A DNA stretch of 18,310 nt from Acidobacteriota bacterium (GCA_023418055.1 JAEZDP010000239.1:1-18310), one strand, 5' to 3'. Positions 1-8,554 are shown, counted from the stretch's first letter. Notes: generated by a model not told the origin, from the sequence alone. Made by a program: numbers and translations.

Positions 1-336
1 CCGTCGGTCACCGACTCGCAGGTGCAGGGCCGCGCGGTGTTCGAGGGGGAGCCCCCTGCCTCGCTGCGCGAGAACCAGCGTGTGTCGCTGCGGCTGCTCT
101 TCGAGTCGAAGCCGGACGTGCTCGTGCTGCCTCGCGGAGCATTCCTCGAGAGTGGAGGGGGGCGGCTCGTCTTCGTGGTGGAGGACGGGGTCGCGACGCG
201 GCGCGACGCGACGTTCGGGGCGCGCAGCCTGGCGCTCGTCGAAGTCGTCGACGGGCTCCGCGAGGGCGACACCGTCATCGTGTCGGACACGGCCGAGTTC
301 GCGGCAGCCGAACGGCTGCTGCTGAGGGGACGCTGA
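1..336 (+). CDS. Efflux periplasmic adaptor (membrane-fusion protein, HlyD/RND-adaptor family), C-terminal part only
   Basis: The reading frame is open from base 1, so the gene starts outside the window; 111 codons remain and end in TGA at 334-336. The residues visible match the beta-barrel and membrane-proximal end of membrane-fusion proteins: an LVLPRGAF segment (the usual 'vP..Al' strand), then a strand reading LVFVVEDGVATRR, then VVDGLREGDTVIVSD, the common 'GL..Gd.Vv' ending. Such proteins bridge an inner-membrane ABC or RND pump to an outer-membrane channel. The ABC ATPase starts 3 bp downstream and two permeases follow, so this is probably the adaptor of a MacAB-like tripartite exporter. 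The hairpin and lipoyl parts are off-window, so subfamily cannot be set. The substrate is unknown. Confidence 0.8.
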   Translation, partial: PSVTDSQVQGRAVFEGEPPASLRENQRVSLRLLFESKPDVLVLPRGAFLESGGGRLVFVVEDGVATRRDATFGARSLALVEVVDGLREGDTVIVSDTAEFAAAERLLLRGR

Positions 337-339
337 ACC

Positions 340-1059
340 ATGTTGACGCTGAAGAACATCCGGAAGGTGTACCGCACGCAGATGGTCGAGACCTACGCGC
401 TCGACGACGTGTCGCTGCACGTCGAGCGTGGTGAATTCGTGGCCGTGATGGGACGGTCCGGCTCGGGCAAGACGACGTTCCTCAACGTCACGGGCCTGCT
501 CGACACCTTCGACAGCGGCAGCTACGTGCTCGACGGGCAGGACGTGAGCCGGCTCGGCGACGCCGAGATGTCGCGCATCCGCAACCAGAAGATCGGGTTC
601 ATCTTCCAGTCCTTCAACCTGATTCCCGATCTCGACGTCTTCGACAACGTCGACGTCCCGCTGCGCTACCGCCGCCTGCCCGCGAAGGAGCGCCGCTCGC
701 GGGTCGAGCGTGCCGTGGAACAGGTCGGCCTGACGTCTCGCCTCCGTCACCTGCCGTCGCAGTTGTCAGGTGGACAGCAGCAGCGTGTCGCCATCGCCCG
801 CGTGCTGGCAGGGGATCCCAAGCTGATTCTCGCCGACGAGCCGACGGGTAACCTCGACACGCTGATGTCGCGCGAGGTGATGGACCTGCTCGACCGCATC
901 CACGCGCAGGGCACCACCATCATCATGGTGACCCACTCACCCGAGTGCGCGGCCCGCGCGGTGCGGCACATCCACCTGCTCGACGGGCGCATCATCGACC
1001 CCGACACGTCGCTGTTCGACGAGCGCGAGTCGTCGCGCCTGGCGGCGGCGCTGCGCTGA
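340..1059 (+). CDS. ABC transporter ATP-binding protein, MacB/LolD type
   Basis: This 239-residue protein has the full length of a stand-alone nucleotide-binding subunit. Motifs in order are Walker A GRSGSGKT at 38-45, Q-loop Gln90, signature LSGGQ at 142-146, Walker B LILADE at 162-167 with catalytic Glu167, and the H-loop His199 in VTHS. The DEPTGNLDT stretch after Walker B and the short length are typical of the MacB/LolD/FtsE group, which powers mechanotransmission permeases rather than import. The ATG lies 3 bp after the adaptor stop; the two permeases follow at 10 bp and then 4 bp spacing, so the four genes should be one transcript and one complex. It would act on the cytoplasmic face of the inner membrane. 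Nothing is missing from the catalytic set. Confidence 0.93.
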   Translation: MLTLKNIRKVYRTQMVETYALDDVSLHVERGEFVAVMGRSGSGKTTFLNVTGLLDTFDSGSYVLDGQDVSRLGDAEMSRIRNQKIGFIFQSFNLIPDLDVFDNVDVPLRYRRLPAKERRSRVERAVEQVGLTSRLRHLPSQLSGGQQQRVAIARVLAGDPKLILADEPTGNLDTLMSREVMDLLDRIHAQGTTIIMVTHSPECAARAVRHIHLLDGRIIDPDTSLFDERESSRLAAALR

Positions 1060-1069
1060 AGGGGACGCC

Positions 1070-2365
1070 ATGATCCTCCACACCATCTGGATCGCCTGGA
1101 AGAGCCTGAAGCGCAGCCCCGTGCTCTCGGTGCTGGTGGTGCTCTGCATCGGCCTCGGCATCGCGTTCGCCACGACGTTTGCAGCCGTCCGTCACGCCTT
1201 CACCCGCCATCCCCTCCCCACGCAGGAGGGTCGACTGCACTATGTGAGGCTCGACAACTGGGATCCTCGGGAGGCGTATCCCGGCGGCGAGGTGAACGCG
1301 CTGCCGCCGCAGATCTCCTTTCGCGACGCCACGGAACTCCGGCGTTCCACACTCCCCCTCCGCCAGACCGCCACGTACAGGGCGCGCCTCTTCGTGTTCC
1401 CCGACGAGGACGTGTCGCGGCCGTTCAAGGAGAACATCCGCGTCGTCGATGCCGACTTCTTCCCGATGTTCGAGGTGCCGTTCGCGCACGGCTCGGGGTG
1501 GGACCGCGCCGTGGACGCCAGGGCCGAGCCGGTGGTCGTCCTCTCGGCGGCGATGAACGACCGCCTGTTCGGTGGGCGCAACAGCGTGGGCCGCACGCTG
1601 CGGCTCGAGGAGCGCGACTTCACGGTCGTGGGCGTGCTCGCGCCGTGGATGCCGTCGGTCCGCATGTACGACATGACCCAGAACCCCATGGTCGAGCCCG
1701 AGGGGCTCTTCATCCCCTTTGCGCTGACCACGCCGATGAATCTCAGCTCGGCCGGCAACTCCGACGGGTGGGGTGGACGACGGGACGAGCAGACGTGGAT
1801 CCAGTACTGGGTGGAGCTCGACAACGCGAGCGCGGTGCGGGCCTACCGCGCGTTCCTCGAAAGCTACATCACCGAGCAGAAGCAGCAGGGACGGTTCGAA
1901 CGTCCGCTGAACTACAGGTTGTCGACGATCAGCGCGCTCATGTCCGACATGCAGGTGGCGCCGAAGGAGACGCAACCGCTGGTCGTCGTCGGGCTGTTGT
2001 TCCTGCTCGTCGCGTCGGTGAACCTCATCGGCCTGCTGCTCGGCAAGTTCCTCGCGCGCGCGTCGGAGGTGGGCGTGCGCCGGGCGCTCGGGGCGTCGCG
2101 TCGCGACGTCTTCCTGCAGCACCTGGTGGAATGCCAGGTGGTGGCCCTGCTTGGCGGCGCGATAGGCATCGGCCTCACCGCCGTGGCCCTGCGCGGCCTG
2201 AACATCTTCCTGAGAGACACGACGGGGCGCACCGATCTCATCCGGCTCGACCTGCCGATGCTGGCGCTGGCCGTCGGGCTCTCGGTGCTGGCTGGCCTCG
2301 TCTCGGGGCTCTATCCGGCGTGGCGCATCTGCCGCGTGGCGCCGGCCATTCACCTGAAAGCGTGA
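1070..2365 (+). CDS. ABC transporter permease, FtsX/MacB family (first of two)
   Basis: The protein has 431 residues. A single N-terminal membrane helix (about 18-40) is followed by a long periplasmic MacB-PCD-type domain (about 45-300) and three C-terminal helices (about 303-325, 356-378 and 395-416). The cytoplasmic coupling loop EVGVRRALGASRRD at 333-346 is the FtsX-family signature, and the chain ends in the usual GLYPAWRICRVAP. This four-helix layout is that of MacB-like permeases that undergo mechanotransmission and do not move substrate through the membrane. An SD-like AAGGGG lies just before the ATG. It pairs naturally with the next permease, which has the same layout but diverged sequence, so the transporter is probably a heterodimer. 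The substrate is not predictable. Confidence 0.92.
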   Translation: MILHTIWIAWKSLKRSPVLSVLVVLCIGLGIAFATTFAAVRHAFTRHPLPTQEGRLHYVRLDNWDPREAYPGGEVNALPPQISFRDATELRRSTLPLRQTATYRARLFVFPDEDVSRPFKENIRVVDADFFPMFEVPFAHGSGWDRAVDARAEPVVVLSAAMNDRLFGGRNSVGRTLRLEERDFTVVGVLAPWMPSVRMYDMTQNPMVEPEGLFIPFALTTPMNLSSAGNSDGWGGRRDEQTWIQYWVELDNASAVRAYRAFLESYITEQKQQGRFERPLNYRLSTISALMSDMQVAPKETQPLVVVGLLFLLVASVNLIGLLLGKFLARASEVGVRRALGASRRDVFLQHLVECQVVALLGGAIGIGLTAVALRGLNIFLRDTTGRTDLIRLDLPMLALAVGLSVLAGLVSGLYPAWRICRVAPAIHLKA

Positions 2366-2369
2366 TGCC

Positions 2370-3623
2370 ATGCACATCGGTCCCCTGCTCCGCGCGATGC
2401 TCCGCAACAAGGTGCGCTTCGGACTGCTTGCCTTCGAGGTGGCCCTCACCCTGGCCATCGTCGCCAATTCGGTGACGTTGATTCTCGACGCGCGCCGGCA
2501 ACTCACGCGCACCTCGGGCTTTGCCGACGACGACCTCGTCACGGTGGCGGTGAGTCCGTTCAACCAGGCGTACCGCGAGGACACGTTTCGCGATCAGGTG
2601 ATCGATGCCGACCTCGCCGCGCTGCGCGCGCTGCCCGGAGTGGCGGCCGCCACGAGCACGCGCTTCCTGCCCTGGCAGGGCGGCGGCAGCTCGTCGCAGT
2701 TTCAGCGGACGCCCGACAGCCCGCAGCTGCGCACCCAGACGTACGCCGCCGACGAGGCGCTGCTCGAGACCCTGGGCGCCCGCCTGGCCGAAGGCCGATG
2801 GTTCACGCGCGAGACCGTGCTCGCTACCACGGCAATCGGGCGACAGCAACAGGCTGCCGCGGACGCCGCACGCGCCAGAGACGGGCTCCCGACCACCGAG
2901 GTGGTGATTTCGCAGGCCTACGCGTCGCAGATGTTTCCCGAGGGTGGCGCCCTGGGCAACACCTTCCCGGACGGCAACGGCGCGCCGCTGCGCGTGGTGG
3001 GCATCATCGATGCGTTCTACAATCCTTACGCGTGGAACATCGGCGAGTTCGTGGTGTTCCGTCCGTTCCGCCAAGGCTCCTACGACGCGGGTTTCTCCTA
3101 CCTCATACGCGCGGCGCCCGGGCAGCGCGATCAGGTGCTCGCGCGCGTCGAGCAGGCGCTGCTCGACGTCGACGCCGGACGAACGCTGCGCCTGCGGAGC
3201 ATCGCCGAGGTCAAGGCCATCTACCAGGGGCCGCAGACGCTGCTCGTGCGGCTGCTCACACTGGTCATCGTCACGCTCGTGTTCATCACGTCACTCGGCA
3301 TCGTCGGGCTGACGTCGTTCACCGTGGCAGAGCGGACGCGGCAGATCGGCACGAGGCGCGCGCTCGGGGCGTCGCGGGGCGACATCCTCAAGCACTTCCT
3401 GATGGAGAACTGGATGACCACCACGGTCGGCGTGGCGCTGGGGGCGGTGATGGCCGTGGCGCTGAACGTGGCGCTGCTGCGCAGCATCGACGGTCCTGCC
3501 CTCACGCCGGCGCTGGTGCTGGGTGGCGCCGTGGTCCTGTGGGCGGCGGGCCTGGCGGCCACGTGGTGGCCCGCGTCGCGCGGCGCGCGCATCGCGCCTG
3601 CCGAGGCCACGCGCACGGCCTGA
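2370..3623 (+). CDS. ABC transporter permease, FtsX/MacB family (second of two)
   Basis: This 417-residue protein has the same plan as the upstream permease: one helix at about 15-38, a periplasmic domain at about 40-290, and helices at about 292-316, 350-370 and 379-400. The coupling-loop signature RTRQIGTRRALGASRGD occupies 322-338. A stretch at about 155-175 (GRQQQAAADAARARD) interrupts the periplasmic domain and looks like an added surface segment. The ATG sits 4 bp after the previous stop, which argues for translational coupling. The final residues are shorter than the usual VDP..ALR ending but still read RGARIAPAEATR. The protein is the likely second half of a heterodimeric exporter with the adaptor and ATPase upstream. 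The regulatory pair begins 30 bp later. Confidence 0.91.
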   Translation: MHIGPLLRAMLRNKVRFGLLAFEVALTLAIVANSVTLILDARRQLTRTSGFADDDLVTVAVSPFNQAYREDTFRDQVIDADLAALRALPGVAAATSTRFLPWQGGGSSSQFQRTPDSPQLRTQTYAADEALLETLGARLAEGRWFTRETVLATTAIGRQQQAAADAARARDGLPTTEVVISQAYASQMFPEGGALGNTFPDGNGAPLRVVGIIDAFYNPYAWNIGEFVVFRPFRQGSYDAGFSYLIRAAPGQRDQVLARVEQALLDVDAGRTLRLRSIAEVKAIYQGPQTLLVRLLTLVIVTLVFITSLGIVGLTSFTVAERTRQIGTRRALGASRGDILKHFLMENWMTTTVGVALGAVMAVALNVALLRSIDGPALTPALVLGGAVVLWAAGLAATWWPASRGARIAPAEATRTA

Positions 3624-3637
3624 CCGGCCTGGTGCGG

Positions 3638-3643
3638 TACCCT
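3638..3643 (+). promoter_or_regulatory. Possible -10 hexamer before the response-regulator gene
   Basis: TACCCT fits the loose TAnnnT pattern. It ends 10 bp before the GTG at 3654 and 16 bp before the ATG at 3660. No -35 match was found at 16-18 bp. If used, it would give the two regulatory genes an almost leaderless transcript separate from the exporter genes. Read-through from the exporter operon is the simpler alternative. Confidence 0.2.
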
Positions 3644-3653
3644 CGACTCAGCC

Positions 3654-5054
3654 GTGCCGATGTCCCCACGCCCTTCTGCCGTGCTGGTAGTCGAGGACCA
3701 TCCATCCGTGGCGCAGGCCCTCGAACTGCTGCTGACGCTGCACGACCTGCCGTGCCTCGTGGCAGGCGGCCCCGACGCGGCGCTCGAGGCGGTGCGCGCG
3801 GGTGGCGTGGGCGTCGTGCTGCAGGACATGAACTTCGCACCCGGCGAGACATCAGGCTCGGAGGGCGCGTCGCTCTTCAGGGCGATCCGCGCACTCGACC
3901 CCGACATGCCGGTGCTGCTGATGACGGCCTTCACCTCGCTCGAACGTGCGGTGGAACTCGTGCGCGAGGGCGCGGCCGACTACTTCGGCAAGCCGTGGGA
4001 CGACGGCCGACTCGTGTCGAGTGTGCGGCAATTGCTCGAGGCGCGGCAGCGCCTGTCACTCGAGCCGACGGGCGATGCCGTGACGGCCGAGCAACGCGCC
4101 GACCTCGCACGCGCCTTCGACCTGCGCGGGCTCGTCTACGTCAGCGACGGCATGCACCGTGCCGTGAGCCTGGCCCTCCAGGTGGCGCCCGCAGACGTGC
4201 CTGTCCTCATCACCGGTCCGAACGGGGTGGGCAAGGAGATGATTGCCGCCATCGTGCAGGCCAACTCCGCGCGTGCCGAGCGCCCGTTCCTGACGGTCAA
4301 CGCCGGCGCACTGCCCGAGACGCTGCTCGAGGCGGAACTGTTCGGCGCCGAGGCCGGCGCCTTCACCGGCGCGCAACGGCGACGCATCGGCCGCTTCGAG
4401 GCCGCACACCGCGGCACGCTCTTTCTCGACGAAATCGGGACGCTGCCGGTGGCCGGCCAGACGAGGCTGCTGCGCGTGCTGCAGACCGGCGAGTTCGAGC
4501 GCCTCGGATCGAGCGAGACCCGCACCGCCGACGTCCGGCTGTTGTGCGCCACCAACGTGAACCTGACGGCGGCCATCGCGGCCGGAGAGTTCCGCGAAGA
4601 CCTCTACTTCAGGCTGAACGTGATCGAGATTGCCGTGCCCGCGCTGGTGCACCGGCAGGCCGACATCCTGCCGCTCGCCAGGCACTTCCTCGCGCAGCAC
4701 GGCACGGGCGGTTCGGCGGAGACGCCGACGCCCCGCCTCTCGCGTGAGGCCGAGCACGCCCTGCTCGACCACCCCTGGCCGGGCAACGTGCGCGAACTGC
4801 ACAACCGCCTGCAGCGCGCGTGCCTGCTCGTGCGTGATGCCGAGATTCGCCCCGCCGATCTCGGCCTTTCCGAGGCGGACCCGGCGACGGGTGTGGGCGA
4901 CGCGGACGGACGCGAGGCGCTGTCGCGTGTCCTGCGTGAACACGGGGGCAGCGTGTCGCGTGCCGCCGAGGCACTGGGCTTGTCGCGACAGGCGCTCTAC
5001 CGCCGGATGGAACGCCACGCGATCGTCATCGAACGGCGGCCGAAGGCGCCGTGA
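3654..5054 (+). CDS. Sigma-54-dependent response regulator (NtrC family)
   Basis: The 466-residue chain has three domains. The receiver (about 8-130) has acidic Glu14 and Asp15, phosphoacceptor Asp58, Thr91 and Lys113. The AAA+ domain (about 160-395) has Walker A GPNGVGKE at 188-195, GAFTGA at 235-240, Walker B GTLFLDE at 254-260 and the REDLYFRL arginine-finger stretch at 314-321. A Fis-type helix-turn-helix lies at about 430-455. GAFTGA is the loop that contacts sigma-54, and it is intact, so the protein should activate sigma-54 promoters after phosphorylation. Start is GTG 3654 or ATG 3660. Its stop overlaps the kinase start by 4 bp, making a clear two-component pair. Target promoters, probably including the exporter's, lie outside the window. 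Confidence 0.95.
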   Translation: MPMSPRPSAVLVVEDHPSVAQALELLLTLHDLPCLVAGGPDAALEAVRAGGVGVVLQDMNFAPGETSGSEGASLFRAIRALDPDMPVLLMTAFTSLERAVELVREGAADYFGKPWDDGRLVSSVRQLLEARQRLSLEPTGDAVTAEQRADLARAFDLRGLVYVSDGMHRAVSLALQVAPADVPVLITGPNGVGKEMIAAIVQANSARAERPFLTVNAGALPETLLEAELFGAEAGAFTGAQRRRIGRFEAAHRGTLFLDEIGTLPVAGQTRLLRVLQTGEFERLGSSETRTADVRLLCATNVNLTAAIAAGEFREDLYFRLNVIEIAVPALVHRQADILPLARHFLAQHGTGGSAETPTPRLSREAEHALLDHPWPGNVRELHNRLQRACLLVRDAEIRPADLGLSEADPATGVGDADGREALSRVLREHGGSVSRAAEALGLSRQALYRRMERHAIVIERRPKAP

Positions 5055-6397
5055 TGTGGCGCCCGACGCAGCACCTGCAGATGCGCGTGCTGCTGGCCGC
5101 GGCCGCCGGAGTGTGCACGGCGGCGGTGATCACCGCGGTGTCCTCGGCGCTGTCCGCCTTCACGGCACTCGCGGCCGCACTCCTCGGCGCCGGTGCCGGC
5201 CTGCTCGTGGCCTCTGCCTGCGTCCGGAGGGCGCTGCGGCCCGCGCGGCTCGCGTTGCAGGCCCTGCACGACGGTGTCGTGAGCTTTGCCGAGAACGACT
5301 TCGGCACGCGGCTCACCGAGAGTCGCGCGGACGGCCTGGGCGAGCTGATCGTCGTGTTCAACCGGATGGGCGACGTGCTGCGCCGCGAGCGCGCCAGCCT
5401 CGTGCAGCGCGAGTTGCTGCTCGACACCCTTCTCCAGGGTGCACCCATGGCCATCGTCCTGACCGACCAACAGGGGCGCGTGGTCTTCGCCAACCACGCG
5501 GCGCGGCGCCTGTTCGGACACCCACGGCGAAGCGCAGGTGAACCGCTCGACCGGCTCGTCGACGGCGCGCCAGAGGCGCTGCGGCCTGCCCTTCGCGCGG
5601 GCGACGACTGCCTCGTATCGTGGGATCAGGACGGGCACGAGGAGACCTACCGGCTCCTCGTGCGGCATTTCGAGTTGCACATGGTGGCTCATCGACTTCT
5701 CGTCGTTGAGCGGCTCACAGCGGATCTGGCCAGACAGGAAGTGCAGGTGTGGAAGAAGGCCATCCGCGTGATGAGCCATGAGGTCAACAACTCGCTGGCG
5801 CCGATCAGTTCGCTGGCGCATTCGGCACGGGTGGTGATCGCCCGCGGCGATGCCCAGGAGCGGCTGCCAGAGATCCTGCGGACCATCGGCGACCGCGTGG
5901 CGATGATGACCGCGTTCCTCGACGGGTATGCCCGCTTCGCGAGGCTGCCGGTGCCGCAGCCCGTTCACGTGGACGTTCCCTCGTTCCTCGACGAGATCGG
6001 ACAACTGTTTCCGTTCACTCGGACGGGCGACCTGCCGGCCAGACCCGGATGGTTCGACCCCGCACAGCTTCAGCAGGTGCTCATCAAACTGCTGAAGAAC
6101 GCCGAGGAGTCTGGCAGCCCACGGGAACACATCACGGTGAAGGTGACAGACACCGACGACGGCCTGACCTTCACCGTGGCCGACCGTGGGCACGGCATGA
6201 GCGACGACGAGATGCGGACGGCGCTGCTGCCGTTCTACTCATCGAAGAAGACGGGAGGCGGCCTGGGACTGGCGCTCTGTGCCGAGATCGTGGAGGCGCA
6301 CCGCGGGCGGCTGCGACTGGTGCGGCGGGACGGCGGCGGGACCGCCGTCGCCGTATGGCTGCGTCACTCGAGTTCGAGTTCGAGCGGCAGCGGCTGA
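5051..6397 (+). CDS. Membrane sensor histidine kinase (NtrY-like) with HAMP and PAS domains
   Basis: The 448-residue kinase starts with two adjacent hydrophobic helices (about 12-33 and 37-57) joined by only a few residues, so there is almost no extracytoplasmic sensor. A HAMP-like linker (about 56-108) and a PAS-like domain (about 120-225) follow. The DHp helix carries phosphoacceptor His243 in MSHEVNN. The ATPase domain shows N-box Asn350 in LLKNAEES, G1 box DRGHGM at 378-383 and G2 box GGGLGLAL at 402-409. GTG 5051 overlaps the regulator stop; an ATG at 5054 is an alternative. The last residues form a serine run from a TCGAGT hexamer repeat, and the 3' end overlaps the opposing rmuC gene by 34 bp. 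It most likely phosphorylates Asp58 of the adjacent regulator. Confidence 0.93.
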   Translation: MMWRPTQHLQMRVLLAAAAGVCTAAVITAVSSALSAFTALAAALLGAGAGLLVASACVRRALRPARLALQALHDGVVSFAENDFGTRLTESRADGLGELIVVFNRMGDVLRRERASLVQRELLLDTLLQGAPMAIVLTDQQGRVVFANHAARRLFGHPRRSAGEPLDRLVDGAPEALRPALRAGDDCLVSWDQDGHEETYRLLVRHFELHMVAHRLLVVERLTADLARQEVQVWKKAIRVMSHEVNNSLAPISSLAHSARVVIARGDAQERLPEILRTIGDRVAMMTAFLDGYARFARLPVPQPVHVDVPSFLDEIGQLFPFTRTGDLPARPGWFDPAQLQQVLIKLLKNAEESGSPREHITVKVTDTDDGLTFTVADRGHGMSDDEMRTALLPFYSSKKTGGGLGLALCAEIVEAHRGRLRLVRRDGGGTAVAVWLRHSSSSSSGSG

Positions 6398-7758
6398 CGG
6401 GCGATGAGCTCGACGCGGTCGGGGTCCGTGCGGGCCTTGCGCGACGGCACGCCGAGGGCCTCGAACCGCCGGACGGCCGGCAGCACGCGTGTCTCGAGCG
6501 AGCCGACGGTTTCGTTGTAGGCCTTGACCGCCTTGTTCAATTGCGCCCCCGTCGCCGCGATGCGGGTGACCAGCGTCGTGAGCCGGTCGTGCACCTCGCG
6601 TCCGAGATCGCTGATCTGCTGGGCGTTCTCGGCAATCTTCTCCTGACGCCATCCGTAGGCCACGGCACGCAGAAGGGCGATGAGCGTGGCAGGCGTCGCA
6701 ATCACGACGTTGCGCTCGAGCGCGTATTCGATGAGCGCCGCGTCCACTTCGGCGGCCGCCGAGAGGAACGAGTCGCCCGGGATGAACAGGACCACGAACT
6801 CCGCGGTCGCGCGGAGCTGCCGTCCGTAGTCCTTGTCGGCGAGCTTGTCCACGTGCACGCGCATCTGCGAGGCGTGCCGGCGGATGTGGCCGCGCCTGTC
6901 GTCGTCGGACGAGGCTTCGATGGCGTCGAGATAGGCCGTGAGGGCCACCTTGGCGTCGATGATCACGGTGCGGCCGCCGGGCAGGTGCACCACGACGTCG
7001 GGACGCAGCCGTCCCTCGTCGCCTTCGTGCGAGCCCTGTTCGGTGAAGTCGCAGTGCGTGCTCATGCCGGCCAGTTCGGCGACTCGACGCAGCGCCACTT
7101 CGCCCCATCGCCCCCGCACGTGCGGGGTGCGCAGGGCCGTCACGAGGCGCGCCGTCTCGAGCTGCAGCTGCTGCGTGGCGCCAACGACGTCGCGCAACTG
7201 GCGCCCCACTTCTCCAAGGCCGTGCTGCCCCTGTTCCGCCAGGGCCTGCGTCTGGCGTTGATACTCGGTGAGCTTCTCCGACAGCGGCGTGACGAGCGCG
7301 CCGATAGCGTCGCTGCGGGCGCGCAGTTCGCCGGCCGCCTGCTCCTGCAGCGTGCGGAAGCGCTCTTCGGCCAGCTGCAGCAGGTTGCGCGTGCTGTGGT
7401 CGAGGGCGTCGGCGGCCATCGACTTGAACGCGTTCTCGAGATGCTGGCGGGCCGACGACAGGTCGTCGAGTTGGCGGCGCGCCAGCGCCTCGGCCTGCTC
7501 GGCGTGGGTCTCGGCGACGGCCCGTCGCCGCTGTTCGTCTTCGAGCCGGCCGCGTATCGTCTCGACCGTGCCTTCGAGTTGACGCAGTTCGTGTGCGAAC
7601 GCGCCAGCGCGCGCCTCGGCGGCGGCGGCGCGGTTCTCGGCGGCGGCAACCGAGGCAGGCGAGACGCGCGACGACCGCAGGGCCAGCCAGGCCACGGCGG
7701 CGCCAAGCAGCAGGCCGGTGAGCAGGCCGACGAGCAGCAGGAGGGGGTCTGCGGTCAC
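6364..7758 (-). CDS. rmuC: RmuC family protein (DNA recombination protein)
   Basis: The 464-residue protein has an N-terminal membrane helix (about 5-27), a long coiled coil (about 38-205), and then the RmuC core. Recognisable core motifs are RGRWGE at 215-220, a PD-(D/E)xK-like stretch with RPDVVVHLPGG and IDAKV between 252 and 271, PGDSF at 327-331 and YGWRQE at 368-373. In E. coli RmuC limits inversions at short inverted repeats; its fold is related to restriction endonucleases. The length is normal. GTG 7758 overlaps the stop of the upstream SIMPL gene by 4 bp (GTGA), so the two are translationally coupled. The C-terminus ends in a Leu-Glu repeat made by the same hexamer repeat that gives the opposing kinase its serine tail. 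Confidence 0.92.
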   Translation of the reverse strand: MTADPLLLLVGLLTGLLLGAAVAWLALRSSRVSPASVAAAENRAAAAEARAGAFAHELRQLEGTVETIRGRLEDEQRRRAVAETHAEQAEALARRQLDDLSSARQHLENAFKSMAADALDHSTRNLLQLAEERFRTLQEQAAGELRARSDAIGALVTPLSEKLTEYQRQTQALAEQGQHGLGEVGRQLRDVVGATQQLQLETARLVTALRTPHVRGRWGEVALRRVAELAGMSTHCDFTEQGSHEGDEGRLRPDVVVHLPGGRTVIIDAKVALTAYLDAIEASSDDDRRGHIRRHASQMRVHVDKLADKDYGRQLRATAEFVVLFIPGDSFLSAAAEVDAALIEYALERNVVIATPATLIALLRAVAYGWRQEKIAENAQQISDLGREVHDRLTTLVTRIAATGAQLNKAVKAYNETVGSLETRVLPAVRRFEALGVPSRKARTDPDRVELIARQPLPLELELE

Positions 7759-8462
7759 TTCAACACGGCCGTGAGGGTCACCCGGGATTGCACGTCGATC
7801 TCTCCGGCCGCGACCGGCGTGGATGGCGCGGCTTCCGCGGCGGCCATGGGCGCGCTCATGCGCATCATCACCGGCGTCGGGGGCGCCTCGCCGACCTCGT
7901 CGAGGCGCACGACCCGCGCCACCGTCCGACCCACACCCTCGGCGAGCGCCGTCGCACGCGCAAGGGCGTCGGCGGACGCCAACGACAGCGCCTCCTTCTC
8001 GGCCGCCGCCATGTCCTTCAGCGTGAAGCGCACGTCACGCACCTGCGTGGCGCCCGATGCCACCGCGACGTCCACGACCTCGCCGACGCGGCCGATGTCG
8101 TCCACCCGCACTTCCACGGCATTGCGTGCGACGTAGCCTCGCAGCGTCTGCCGGCTGTCCACCCAGTCGTATTCGGGCTCGACGCCGAACGACAACGTCC
8201 GCACCGCCCCGCCGGTGAAACCAAGGCCCTCCAGACGCTTCAGCACGGCAGCCATGGCCGTGGCGTTGGCCTGTTGCGCCACGCGAGGCTCGCGCGCCCG
8301 CGATTCGGCGGCTACCGTGACGAACGCGCGGTCCGGGGCTCGCCTGACAATGCCTTCGCCTCGCGTGACCACGTGGTCCTCGTCGGGCCGGGGTACCTGG
8401 GCCACGGCCGGGGCAGCCGCCAGCAACACCGCCAGGGTCGTCAGCGCGATCGTCGTTCGCAT
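7755..8462 (-). CDS. Secreted SIMPL (DUF541) domain protein
   Basis: This 235-residue protein starts with a clear signal peptide: charged MRTT, a hydrophobic core, and a probable cut after AVA near residue 21. The mature part fits the SIMPL/DUF541 family, with an early VVTRGEGIVRRAPDRA strand, an alanine-rich helix (about 62-78), GYVARNAVEVRVDD at about 109-122, and a second helical half at about 150-175. Family members are periplasmic or outer-membrane proteins of poorly defined role (BP26/OMP28 type). A CGGAGA ribosome-binding site lies about 8 bases before the ATG. It overlaps rmuC downstream and follows the small coiled-coil gene by 92 bp, which suggests one three-gene transcript. There are no cysteines in the mature part and no enzyme motif. 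Confidence 0.85.
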   Translation of the reverse strand: MRTTIALTTLAVLLAAAPAVAQVPRPDEDHVVTRGEGIVRRAPDRAFVTVAAESRAREPRVAQQANATAMAAVLKRLEGLGFTGGAVRTLSFGVEPEYDWVDSRQTLRGYVARNAVEVRVDDIGRVGEVVDVAVASGATQVRDVRFTLKDMAAAEKEALSLASADALARATALAEGVGRTVARVVRLDEVGEAPPTPVMMRMSAPMAAAEAAPSTPVAAGEIDVQSRVTLTAVLK

Positions 8463-8554
8463 GGAAACAGTCTCCGTTCATCGTGGCGCACGTCGTGGCG
8501 ACGCGGCGTCGGTGATCTTCGGACGGCGTGTCGTTCCGCCCAGCCTGCCTGCGC

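Noticed and set aside
992..2584. Long minus-strand open frame (530 codons) across the ABC permease
   Set aside because: It lies fully antisense to a clearly conserved permease, is His/Arg/Glu-rich low-complexity, and matches no domain. High GC causes such shadow frames.
2798..4747. 649-codon plus-strand frame over the second permease and the regulator
   Set aside because: Arg/Ala-rich shadow of two genes with unmistakable motifs in another frame.
4969..4984. AGGCACTGGGCTTGTC, close to the sigma-54 consensus, about 70 bp before the kinase start
   Set aside because: The -12 GC is GT, and the bases encode the conserved EALGLSRQ of the Fis-type helix-turn-helix.
7112..7127. 16-bp perfect palindrome CCCCGCACGTGCGGGG inside rmuC
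   Set aside because: It encodes the conserved TPHVRG residues before RGRWGE, so protein sequence and GC-rich codon use explain it.
6049..8136. 695-codon plus-strand frame opposite rmuC and the SIMPL gene
   Set aside because: Antisense shadow; the minus strand carries family motifs of RmuC and SIMPL, and this frame carries none.
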